Below, in pieces: positions 9,602-17,438 of a DNA stretch of 64,000 bases (positions are counted from its first letter, which is position 1; each line of letters opens with the position of its first letter). The notes under the pieces were generated by a model. The model did not search any database, had not been told where the DNA came from, and was given only the letters and a program-made list of their open reading frames with translations. The stretch is taken from the NCBI GenBank assembly GCA_028066595.1, contig JALCBJ010000004.1, positions 49,935 to 113,934 on the forward strand, in the 5' to 3' direction. The translations under genes and the position numbers were made by a program. The stretch is from Thermoanaerobaculia bacterium (lineage in GTDB: Bacteria > Acidobacteriota > Thermoanaerobaculia > Multivoradales > J023).

Positions 9602-10426
9602 ATGAGGCAACGCTTCTACACCTCACCTGTCGATCACGAGACCCTGGACGACTGGGCCGATCTCGCGACTCGGCTACGACGTGCCGGTGAGTCGGCATGC
9701 GCGGCCGGAGCGCGGATCGAAACGCCGGACGAGCCCGTCTTCGGCTACGGCACCGACATCGAGGAAACGCTCCTCGGCCTCGAAGACTTCAGGATCGAGC
9801 CTCGGACGGTGCGCATCGAGCTTTGGTGCGCCATCGTTCGCTATGGTGCCATCTGCATCACAGCAGGGGATGGCATCGTACGGAAGGAACGTCGAGCTTT
9901 GGAGAAAGGCCTACAGAAGGTCTTGCGCGGTGAAACAGTGATCCACGAGAGTGACGGACCGTTCGACCGCGATGAACGGCGCATCTACGGATATCGGCTC
10001 GATCCCAACGATGATCGCGACCGGTCTACGCTGTCGAGCCTGACGATGAGCTTCGATCCGCCGCTCTACCTCGCCGAACGTTGGCTACTCCAAGGCGACG
10101 ACGAGTCGATCGACGAAGGTTGGTACACGGTTGGCCCCGGCGCACCGGGTCCTTACGTTCAGTTCCTCGCCGAGCACGACGAGGCGGAAGAGCGGGTGTG
10201 GCAACGAGCCGCGTTGGGTGAAGGCCTGTTCGTGATCTACGACGACGATCCGTGCCTCGGAGAGCTCCTACGGAGTTTCTCTCGTACCGACGATCTACGA
10301 CGTTTGTCCCGACGTCACGAACATCGCGTCGCCATCGGTCGTTGCCGCCGAGATGACCGCCTCGTCGTGGTCTACGATTCCCAGGCTCTGCCGAGCGAAG
10401 ATGCCGAATGGGTCTTCGTAATCTGA
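9602..10426 (+). CDS. Hypothetical protein, 274 residues
   Basis: The ATG at 9602 follows AGGA by eight bases, 26 bases after the preceding stop, so the two genes may be co-transcribed. The protein is soluble, rich in Asp, Glu and Arg, and has no signal peptide, transmembrane segment or recognisable catalytic motif. The middle contains an aromatic block around DPPLYLAERWLLQ and the C-terminus ends in a short beta-rich stretch (LVVVYDSQALP). I do not recognise the family. Codon use looks like that of its neighbours, so I treat it as a real gene of unknown function. Confidence 0.65.
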   Translation: MRQRFYTSPVDHETLDDWADLATRLRRAGESACAAGARIETPDEPVFGYGTDIEETLLGLEDFRIEPRTVRIELWCAIVRYGAICITAGDGIVRKERRALEKGLQKVLRGETVIHESDGPFDRDERRIYGYRLDPNDDRDRSTLSSLTMSFDPPLYLAERWLLQGDDESIDEGWYTVGPGAPGPYVQFLAEHDEAEERVWQRAALGEGLFVIYDDDPCLGELLRSFSRTDDLRRLSRRHEHRVAIGRCRRDDRLVVVYDSQALPSEDAEWVFVI

Positions 10427-10444
10427 GCCAAGATCGCTACGAAG

Positions 10445-10992
10445 TCATGAGGCCTCGGAGAACAGGAACCGTAGCCCGTTGGTGAATGCGCGGCCGAAGA
10501 TCGTGCGATGGGTCTCGTCTTCCAGGACTTCGGAACGGATCGTCAAGTTGACGAGCTGCCCAGGTCGCGACTGCGCAGACGGTAGAAGTCGTCGTAGTCC
10601 ACATCGTAGGCGACTCCGACGACCAGGATCTCGGGGATCAACCCGTCCTTGATCAACCGCTGCACGATGTAGCTCACGCCGCCGAAATTGGTTTCGGCGT
10701 CCGTGACGTAAAGGACAGGATAGCGAGCGTCATTCCCCCCATAGCCACGCGGAAGCTTCACCTTGTACTTCTGACCGTTGATCGCGGATTCGAGCACCCG
10801 GGTCTGTGTGCCCTGAAGTATGACCTCGCCGAGACTCGGTGCTTCGGATTCCAGGCCCGCCAACGGTGCTCGAGCTTCTTCGAGCTCCGCACGCAATCGT
10901 TCGTTTTCGGCGAGAGCTTCTTCGTGGGCCCGTTGCGGCGTGCAGGCCGCGAGACCGAGAATGGCGGCAAGGAGTGTCAGAAAGCGAATCAT
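10445..10992 (-). pseudogene. Lipoprotein esterase (alpha/beta hydrolase) with internal deletion
   Basis: The reading from ATG 10992 gives a lipoprotein signal (LLAAILGLAAC) and a coiled linker. It then gives the N-terminal half of a COG2819-type esterase (YPVLYVTDAETNFGG, then ILVVGVAYDVDYDDFYRLRSRDL). It stops at 10543 after 149 residues. In another frame, directly downstream, 10445-10550 encodes the usual C-terminus of the same family, LEDETHRTIFGRAFTNGLRF, ending at TGA 10445. The middle, which should hold the nucleophile elbow GHSxGG, is absent, about 110-130 residues judging by the family. Both ends retained and the centre lost points to a deletion across about 10550-10560. The product would be catalytically dead. 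Confidence 0.8.
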
Positions 10993-11183
10993 GAGCAGAA
11001 TCTAGCGGAATACAGCTCGACCCGCTCTACGACGGCCTGGCCTTCGCGACCCGCTGACTGTCACCTCCAACTCAGCAACGATCGTTCGCACGGTCTTTGT
11101 CGGCGCAGGAAACGAAGAAACGTTCAGCTGGATCGTATGATTGCCTTGAGCTCACTCTGTGAACGTACGAATGGGAGCATCCG

Positions 11184-12515
11184 ATGATCGAGGGCCTGCT
11201 TATCGGGGCAGCGGCGACGGCCGTAGCGGCCGCAGCCCAGATGTTCACTAAGGGGAAGTGGAAGGCTGTCGCCTCGGATCTCGGCCTCGAGCTCTCGAGC
11301 TCGTTTTTCTCCGGCCAACGGATCCAAGGAAGACTGCGAGATTTCGGTGTCGAGATCAGGCAAACGAGCGACGAGAGCGGCACCGGGCGGATCGTCATCG
11401 AGGTGGATGGTGTCGATCCGGGCTTCACCCTCGGCCGCGACAACGCCCTGATCCGCATGATGAAGACCGACATCCAAACCGGGGACCAACTCTTCGACCA
11501 GCGCACCCGCATCGAAGGAAACGAAGCGTGTGCGCTAGCTCTGCTCGGTCACGAAGCTCGGCGGCTGACGGACATCGTGGTCAGCAAATCCAAAGGCAAG
11601 CTTGCAGAGCGCAAGCTCCAGGCATCGGTCGCCGAGGTTCGCAAGGCACCGGCGGTCCTGGCAAGGATGCTGGACTTGGCGCACCTGCTCCGGCGACCTC
11701 TGCCGGACGAGATCCCGGGCCTCCTGGCTGAGCGAGCCCAGAACGATCTATCGAACGGAGTGCGGCTCCATGCTTTCCGGCTGCTGGCTTCGTCGTTCCA
11801 TCGCAGCAGCGAGGTGCGCTCCACGGCGACCGAGCTGCTCACCTCACCGAATACAGAGCTCCGGCTGGAGGCCTGTCGCGCCCTGCTACGCGGCGAGGAA
11901 AGTGAGCGTACCCTTGCCGCGCAGGAGCTGGCACAACTGGCACTACACCGTCACCTCGACTCGGCCACTCGCCGCGTCGCCCTCGAATCACTGTCCCCCG
12001 AAGAATTTCGAGAGATCGCGGTGCCCACCATGGCGCAACTCCTCGAGAAAGTAGAAGACCATCCTGCGGAGATCCGACGAGTGGCTCTCGATGGCTTGAT
12101 TCGCGCACGAGCGACGGCCGAGCTGCTGGCCGTCGAGCCGAGCGACGATCCCGCGGAAGCAGAAAGACTCGCCCGCGGGCTCGGGCATCTCGGAGACTCC
12201 GCGGTGCAACCACGCCTGCTCCTGCTCCTGAATCATCCAGAGGACAGCGTCCGCACGGCTGCGGCTCAAGCGCTCGGTGCTGTCGGTGATCCGGGCGCTG
12301 TAGGGGCTCTCCGAAAGATCGCGAGCGCCAGCTCCCTCTTCAAGTCGGCGTTGGCCCGAGCGGCCGAAACCGCCATCCAAGAGATCAAGAGCCGGGCCGG
12401 AGGTACGCAGGCAGGAGAAATCTCCATCGCAACCACGGCGGAAGTAGACGGCGCATTGAGCCATGCGGACGAGGTTTCGAGGTCCGAAGGCGGGGAGGTT
12501 TCGCTGACCTCATGA
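11184..12515 (+). CDS. HEAT-repeat protein, paralogue 1 of 3
   Basis: This 443-residue protein begins with a hydrophobic N-terminal helix (about residues 3-19). A conserved domain of about 140 residues follows, containing GFTLGRDNALIRM and DIQTGDQLFD. A series of HEAT-like helical repeats covers about residues 150-395. The tail reads RAGGTQAGEISI and ends GGEVSLTS, a pattern shared with both paralogues downstream. GGGAG lies six bases before ATG 11184. The gene overlaps the Hsp70-like gene by four bases (ATGA), so the two are almost certainly co-translated. HEAT arrays usually mediate protein contacts, and a scaffold or client-adaptor role for the Hsp70-like partner is inference. Confidence 0.8.
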   Translation: MIEGLLIGAAATAVAAAAQMFTKGKWKAVASDLGLELSSSFFSGQRIQGRLRDFGVEIRQTSDESGTGRIVIEVDGVDPGFTLGRDNALIRMMKTDIQTGDQLFDQRTRIEGNEACALALLGHEARRLTDIVVSKSKGKLAERKLQASVAEVRKAPAVLARMLDLAHLLRRPLPDEIPGLLAERAQNDLSNGVRLHAFRLLASSFHRSSEVRSTATELLTSPNTELRLEACRALLRGEESERTLAAQELAQLALHRHLDSATRRVALESLSPEEFREIAVPTMAQLLEKVEDHPAEIRRVALDGLIRARATAELLAVEPSDDPAEAERLARGLGHLGDSAVQPRLLLLLNHPEDSVRTAAAQALGAVGDPGAVGALRKIASASSLFKSALARAAETAIQEIKSRAGGTQAGEISIATTAEVDGALSHADEVSRSEGGEVSLTS

Positions 12516-14188
12516 CGTGGGCCATCGACCTCGGAAACAGCCATACCCGAATCGCCCGCTGGAACGAGCAACGCGAGCTACCCGAGCTGGTGGAGCTTCC
12601 CGGCATCTGTCGACAGCCGGGCGGCAACGAGCCCTTGGCAGCGCCCCGGCTGGTTCCCACGGCCACGGAGGTGCTCGAGTCGGACGACTGGCGCACTCGC
12701 GTCGGACGTTGGCCCTTCGTGCGCGACCTCGCCTTTCTGGGTCAGCGCGCAATCATCGGCCGACCGGCGATCGAACGCAATCTGACTCTAGAACAACCCG
12801 ACTTCGTGCCCAACTTCAAGAGCTGGTTGGGCCGCAGATCACGCGAGGTCTTGGCTCGGACCGCCAGCCGTACATGGACCGCAAGAGAGGTCGCAGAGGC
12901 CTTTCTCTGGGAGCTCCTCGCCACTGTTGACCGACAAATGGGAGAGCGAATCCGTGATCTGGTGATTACCACGCCGGTCCACGCGTTCGAGTCTTATCGC
13001 GCGGAGCTGCAGACGATCGCCAAGCGCCTAGGGGTTCGACGCTTGCGCTTTGCCGACGAGCCCGTGGCGGCGGCCCTCGGCTACGGCCTGTCTGTCGGAG
13101 GCGAACGGCGCGTGCTGGTGATCGACTTCGGCGCGGGCACCCTGGATCTTGCCCTCGTCGCGCTCGATCCCAGAGGTGTAGAAATGGGTCAGTGTCGTGT
13201 GCTCGCCAAGGACGGTCAGGAGCTTGGCGGCAACGACGTGGACGCCTGGTTCCTCGAAGAGCTGGTGAAACCGTTTGATGTAGACCCAAGCCATGTTCGA
13301 GGCCTGCGTGAATCGGCCTTCTGGCGACGCGAGATGCTGGCCGAGGCGCGGCGGGTCAAAGAAGCGCTGTTCTTCGACGAATGGACTTTCTTCCTCTTTC
13401 ACCATCCTGATGGCACCGGCAGACCCCGGCCCGGTCGAGACCGAAGTGACCCTACCGAGATTCACCGCCAACGGCTGCTCGAGGTGCTAGAGCGCCACAG
13501 GGTGGCAGAGCGGGTCGAAGAAGCCATCCTCCGCGTGTTGGTCGAGGAACCCGAAGGCGTGGGCTTCGACGGAGTCGACGAGGTGTTGCTGGTGGGCGGC
13601 TCGACGCTTCTTCCCGGCGTCTATTCGCGCGCCGAAGAGCTGTTCGGCCGATCGCGGGTACGAGCATGGGAGCCCTTCGAAGCAGTGGCACTCGGCGCCT
13701 GTGTACTGTCGGCTCAGCGCTTTGCGCAGAGCGACGTGATCTTTCACGACTACGCCTTCGTCACCCACGACACGAAGACCCACGAGCCTCAGACCACGGT
13801 GATCGTGCCTGCAGGGACCCGGGTGCCGACTTCCGAACGATTCTGGACCGGAAGAGTGGTACCTACCTGTGCTCTCGGTGATCTCGAGAAGCTGTTCAAG
13901 CTGGTGATCTGTGAGGTCGCCCGCCCGCGGGAGGGAACCCGCTTCGTGCGTGATCGCCAGGGCGGCCTGTACCGCGGCGACGAGAGCGGGTCGCTGGTCG
14001 TGGTGCCGCTCAACGAATCCGATCCGCTTCTCGGTCGTCTCGATCCACCCCACGAGCCGAGCGACCGCAAGCCGCGCCTGGAGCTGTCGTTCTCTGTCGA
14101 CACTGACCGCTGGCTACGGGCGACTGTGGATGATTTGAAAACAGGAAAGCGTCTACTCGAATCACGCCAGGTCGTGCGGCTCGTTTGA
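12512..14188 (+). CDS. Hsp70-like (DnaK-family) ATPase
   Basis: This 558-residue protein has the actin/Hsp70 nucleotide-binding fold. Phosphate-1 motif AIDLGNSHTRIARW is at residues 4-17, phosphate-2 VIDFGAGTLDLAL at about 204-216, and the adenosine motif VLLVGGSTLLPGV at about 357-369. The C-terminal 150 residues resemble a short, divergent substrate-binding beta domain, and the helical lid of true DnaK is missing (DnaK is about 640 residues). There is no DnaJ or GrpE gene nearby. It starts inside the stop of HEAT paralogue 1 and is followed by two more HEAT paralogues, so it is likely a specialised chaperone or switch dedicated to that family. The physiological role is unknown. Confidence 0.88.
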   Translation: MTWAIDLGNSHTRIARWNEQRELPELVELPGICRQPGGNEPLAAPRLVPTATEVLESDDWRTRVGRWPFVRDLAFLGQRAIIGRPAIERNLTLEQPDFVPNFKSWLGRRSREVLARTASRTWTAREVAEAFLWELLATVDRQMGERIRDLVITTPVHAFESYRAELQTIAKRLGVRRLRFADEPVAAALGYGLSVGGERRVLVIDFGAGTLDLALVALDPRGVEMGQCRVLAKDGQELGGNDVDAWFLEELVKPFDVDPSHVRGLRESAFWRREMLAEARRVKEALFFDEWTFFLFHHPDGTGRPRPGRDRSDPTEIHRQRLLEVLERHRVAERVEEAILRVLVEEPEGVGFDGVDEVLLVGGSTLLPGVYSRAEELFGRSRVRAWEPFEAVALGACVLSAQRFAQSDVIFHDYAFVTHDTKTHEPQTTVIVPAGTRVPTSERFWTGRVVPTCALGDLEKLFKLVICEVARPREGTRFVRDRQGGLYRGDESGSLVVVPLNESDPLLGRLDPPHEPSDRKPRLELSFSVDTDRWLRATVDDLKTGKRLLESRQVVRLV

Positions 14189-14309
14189 TGGGCGCGAATT
14201 CAGACCCGAATGCATGACGCCAGACTTATCCGATCAACTGTACGCCCTGTTCTCGACAGGGGACACGAGCCTCTGCGAATGGGAGAAACGAAGTGCTCGA
14301 GGTGACCCT

Positions 14310-15605
14310 TTGCAGCTTGTGATGTGGGTGACGGCCGTCGGTGCCTGTGTCGCGATGGCCGCCGAAGCACGGATCCAGTACGCTCGCTCCGTCTGGAGTC
14401 GCATCAGTGGCCGCCTCGGCTTGTCGCTCGATACGCCGAAACTCTTGCCTCCGAGGCTTCGCGGGCAATGTCGAGACTTCGAAGTCGTAGTGTTTCAGTC
14501 GAAGTCCGGCGTCTCGATCGAGATTCGCGAGGTCGGCCGATGGTTCACGCTCGGACGCGACAGCGCGAAGGCACGCTCGGTCAAGCCCGACATCGAGACC
14601 GGGGATCTGGAATTCGATGAGTTCGTTAGGGTCGAAGGCGATCGTGGCTTCGCACTCGGACTGCTCGACCACGAGACACGTCGTGCGGCCAAGAGAGTCG
14701 TCGCCAAATACGGCGGCAGCGTTGCGAACGGCTCCATCTTGGCTTCGGCTCACCACATTCGAGCCGTACCCAAGATCATCGACCCGATGCTCGACCTCGC
14801 CGAGCGCCTCCGGCAACCCATCCAATTGGACCTTGCGGCATGTCTAGCGATGAACGCACTCGACGATCCCTCGCCCGGATTCCGTCTCCAAGCGTTCCGG
14901 CAACTGGTGGGGAGTTTTCCCGAAGCCGAGCAAGTTCAGCCAACCGCCAGGCACCTGCTCCGCGAAGCCCATGATGAGCTCCGGCTGGAGGCTGCCCGGT
15001 GGCTGATCCAGAAGAGTGACCCCGAAAACCGGAAGCTCGCCGCGGAGGCTCTCGCCGAATTGGCGGTTCAGTCCGACCTAGAGACCTGGATACGCCGCTT
15101 GGCACTCGACCACCTGGTTCTTTCCGACATGTCGGAGATCGCCAAGCGCGTCAGTTGGAGCCTACTCGAACGTCGCGACCTGCCGCGTGAACTTTCTATG
15201 TCCGTGAAGGCGGCACTCGAAGAAACCGGAGCGCTCAGAAACACCATAGGCCTAGACTCTTCTGCCTCGGCATTGGCCCGTATCAACTATCCGGAGGCAC
15301 AGTCTCGACTGTTGGCGGCATTGGCTGATTCTGATCATGATGGTGATCGTCTCCGGTTGGCGGAAGCGCTCGGTGAGGTAGGCGACGTGCGAGCGATTCC
15401 AGCACTGCGCGAAGCCGCCCTAAGGCTCGACCCTCCCGAACTGGGGTCGAAGATGGAAGATGCGATCGAAAAAATCAAGCGACGCGCGGGCGGGTCGCAG
15501 GCGGGTGAGGTCTCGCTCCATGCACCGGCACCGCTGGAGGGAGCCGTGAGCTCCGCCGACGACTCGCCCGGCGGTGAGATCTCTTTGACCCGAGATTCGG
15601 AATAA
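14310..15605 (+). CDS. HEAT-repeat protein, paralogue 2 of 3
   Basis: This is a paralogue of 11184-12515 with the same order: hydrophobic N-terminal helix, WFTLGRDSAKARSVKPDIETGD domain, HEAT-like repeats, and the tail QAGEVSL..EGAVSSADD..GGEISL. I choose TTG 14310 (431 residues). The block GAGGTGACCC then TTG is conserved at the same place before paralogue 3, although a GTG nine bases further on (14319) is also conserved and would match the length of paralogue 1. An ATG at 14214 is in frame but its 32 extra residues have no counterpart. The gene follows the Hsp70-like gene by about 120 bases, in the same direction. Confidence 0.75.
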   Translation: MQLVMWVTAVGACVAMAAEARIQYARSVWSRISGRLGLSLDTPKLLPPRLRGQCRDFEVVVFQSKSGVSIEIREVGRWFTLGRDSAKARSVKPDIETGDLEFDEFVRVEGDRGFALGLLDHETRRAAKRVVAKYGGSVANGSILASAHHIRAVPKIIDPMLDLAERLRQPIQLDLAACLAMNALDDPSPGFRLQAFRQLVGSFPEAEQVQPTARHLLREAHDELRLEAARWLIQKSDPENRKLAAEALAELAVQSDLETWIRRLALDHLVLSDMSEIAKRVSWSLLERRDLPRELSMSVKAALEETGALRNTIGLDSSASALARINYPEAQSRLLAALADSDHDGDRLRLAEALGEVGDVRAIPALREAALRLDPPELGSKMEDAIEKIKRRAGGSQAGEVSLHAPAPLEGAVSSADDSPGGEISLTRDSE

Positions 15606-15616
15606 TGTCCGGTTAC

Positions 15617-15735
15617 AGAATGCAGGTCGCGTATCTACCGCCAACTGGCGCCCCGCAGGATCAATAGCAGTGCTTACTCGACCAGATGGGGCTAGGAGCC
15701 ACCGGGGTAGCGATACCCCTACCGCGCTGGTCGTG
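15617..15735 (+). pseudogene. Decayed STN-domain fragment
   Basis: Read in one frame with an internal TAG, this gap encodes MQVAYLPPTGAPQDQ, stop, QCLLDQMGLGAT. The intact TonB receptor at 19157 reads MQVAHLPPAGTAADRLRNPL, then GQYGLEAR, at the same positions of its N-terminal STN domain. Nucleotide identity is about 70% over the best 48 bases (15620 against 19346), with many differences at third codon positions. No start, signal peptide or downstream receptor sequence accompanies it, so it is a scrap of a once-coding STN domain lying between two HEAT paralogues. A 6-bp hairpin with a GCGA loop (15704-15719) falls within it. Confidence 0.6.
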
Positions 15736-15785
15736 GCGGATTCAGGCCCCGACGAACGCAAGGGCGAGGTGCTCGAGGTGACCCG

Positions 15786-17095
15786 TTGCTACTCGTGAGC
15801 TGGACGACCCTGATCGGGGTATGTGTCGTCATGGCTCTGGAAGCGCATATCCAATACGCACGCTCCACCTGGAGCAAGATCGGCAAAGGAATCGGCCTGT
15901 CGCTCGATTCGCCGAGACTCTTGCCCCCGAAGCTTCGCGGGTCACGCCGAGATCTCGAAGTCGTGGTGTCCGGGGCGAATCCTGGAGTTTCGATCGAGGT
16001 TCGCGACGTCGACCCGTGGTTCACGCTCGGGCGCGACAGCGCGATGGCACGCTCGATCAAACCCGATATCGAGACCGGGGATCCGGATTTCGACGAGCTC
16101 ATTCGGGTCGAGGGTGATCGCGACTTCGCTCTTGGACTGCTGGACTATGAAACACGCCAGGCGGTCGAGAGAGTCGTCCTCGACTATGAGGGCACCGTCG
16201 CGGACGGCTCGGTCTCGGCCACAGCCCCGCACATTGAGCGGTCCCGTACATCCTCGAACCGATACTCGACCTCGCCGAACGGCTCCGACGGGCCGTCGCC
16301 CTGGAACTTCCAGTCCGCCTGGCGAGAAGTGCGCTCACGGACCGTTCGCCCGGGTTCTGTCTACAGGCCTTCCGCCAGCTGGCCAGGGAGTTCTACGGCA
16401 CCCCGGAAGTTCAGCCGACCGCCAGGCAACTCCTGCTCGAGGCGCATGACGAGCTACGCCTAGAGGCGGCGCGGTGCCTGATCCGGAGAGACGATGCGGA
16501 GGACCGCCAGGTGGCGGCGGAGTCTCTCGCCGAGTTGGCGGCTCAGCCCGACCGAGAGAGCTGGATACGCCGCTTTGCTCTCGACGACGTGGCTCGCTCG
16601 GAGCTGCCGGAGCTCGCAATCCGGGTCAGCAAGAGACTTCTTGCGCGGAGCGATGAGCTACCAGAGATGCGCCGCTCGGCCATCGTGGCCCTTGCCTACG
16701 CGGGTGCGCTCGAAGAACTCCTTGCGGTGGAGCCGGGCGAGACGCTGGAAGCGGAAGCATTGGCCTGGGCATTGGGCCGATGCGGCGATCCGCTGGCGCA
16801 ACCCAGGCTGCTGGATCTAATGACCGTCGCAGACGATGAGGTGCGCCTCGCCGCGGCCAAGGCGCTCGGCGCCTTTGGCGACATACGCGCGGTGCCGGCG
16901 CTACGCGAGGCAGCGGGTTCCCAAGGGCTCCTCAAGTCGCGGCTCGCGCGGGCGGCGGAAGATGCCATTGCCAAGATCCAGCAACGTGCGGGCGGATCAC
17001 AGGCAGGCGAGATCTCGATCGCCGTACCCGAGCCCCTGGAGGGAGCCGTGAGCTCCGCCGACGACTCCGCAGGTGGCGAGGTGTCACTGACCTGA
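15786..17095 (+). pseudogene. HEAT-repeat protein, paralogue 3, broken by one-base deletion
   Basis: From TTG 15786 (or GTG 15795) the frame matches paralogue 2 closely up to SATAPHI near 16235, then becomes nonsense and stops at 16463. Moving one base restores the homology from 16238 (AVPYILEPILDLAERL onwards) through all HEAT repeats to the tail QAGEISI..EGAVSSADD..GGEVSLT and the stop at 17093-17095. Compared with paralogue 2, a single C is missing between 15 bases of otherwise matching sequence at 16235/16236. The downstream frame keeps good codon use, so the event is recent, an assembly error, or compensated. A distal restart at ATG 16511 would give only the last 194 residues. Confidence 0.82.
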
Positions 17096-17438
17096 GATTC
17101 GCGGTAGCGGTCGGCTGCAGAGCTGCGTCGTAGCAATACCGTCGCACGATCGCCGGAACATGTGAGCCCAGATTCGATCTTGGCGCGGGTGGCGCGACGG
17201 ATCGTGGAAACGGTTTTGCCTAGGCCATGCCTGGCGAGAGTCACAACTCCTGGTGCCGCTCGATGGCGGATCAGGATCCCTCGTCTTCATCAGGACGTGG
17301 CGACATCAATCGTTCGATCCCGACCAGCCGGCCAATGCGTCGAACGGCGAAGGATTTCGGTCGCTGAGACGACAGTCACGTCAGCGGAGGGGTTTGCCCT
17401 CCGGCTCTCGAGTCGCAACACCCGTTCAAGGAGCCCCC
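17096..17438 (+). other. 343-base intergenic leader with hairpin and element shared with 23.3 kb
   Basis: No gene is seen here. Bases 17313-17391 align with 23268-23353, best at GACAGTCA followed by GCGGAGGG. A perfect 7-bp hairpin, CGGAGGG, GTTTG, CCCTCCG, occupies 17385-17403 and ends 35 bases before the ATG at 17439. It lies in the probable 5' leader of that gene and has no T-tract. Confidence 0.5.

Noticed and set aside
11101-11183. Promoter TTGCCT...TACGAA before HEAT paralogue 1
   Set aside because: The spacing is 19 bases and transcription would start almost at the ATG; the boxes are weak.
15704-15719. GGGGTA-GCGA-TACCCC hairpin as a terminator
   Set aside because: Only 6 bp, no T-tract, and inside a decayed coding fragment.
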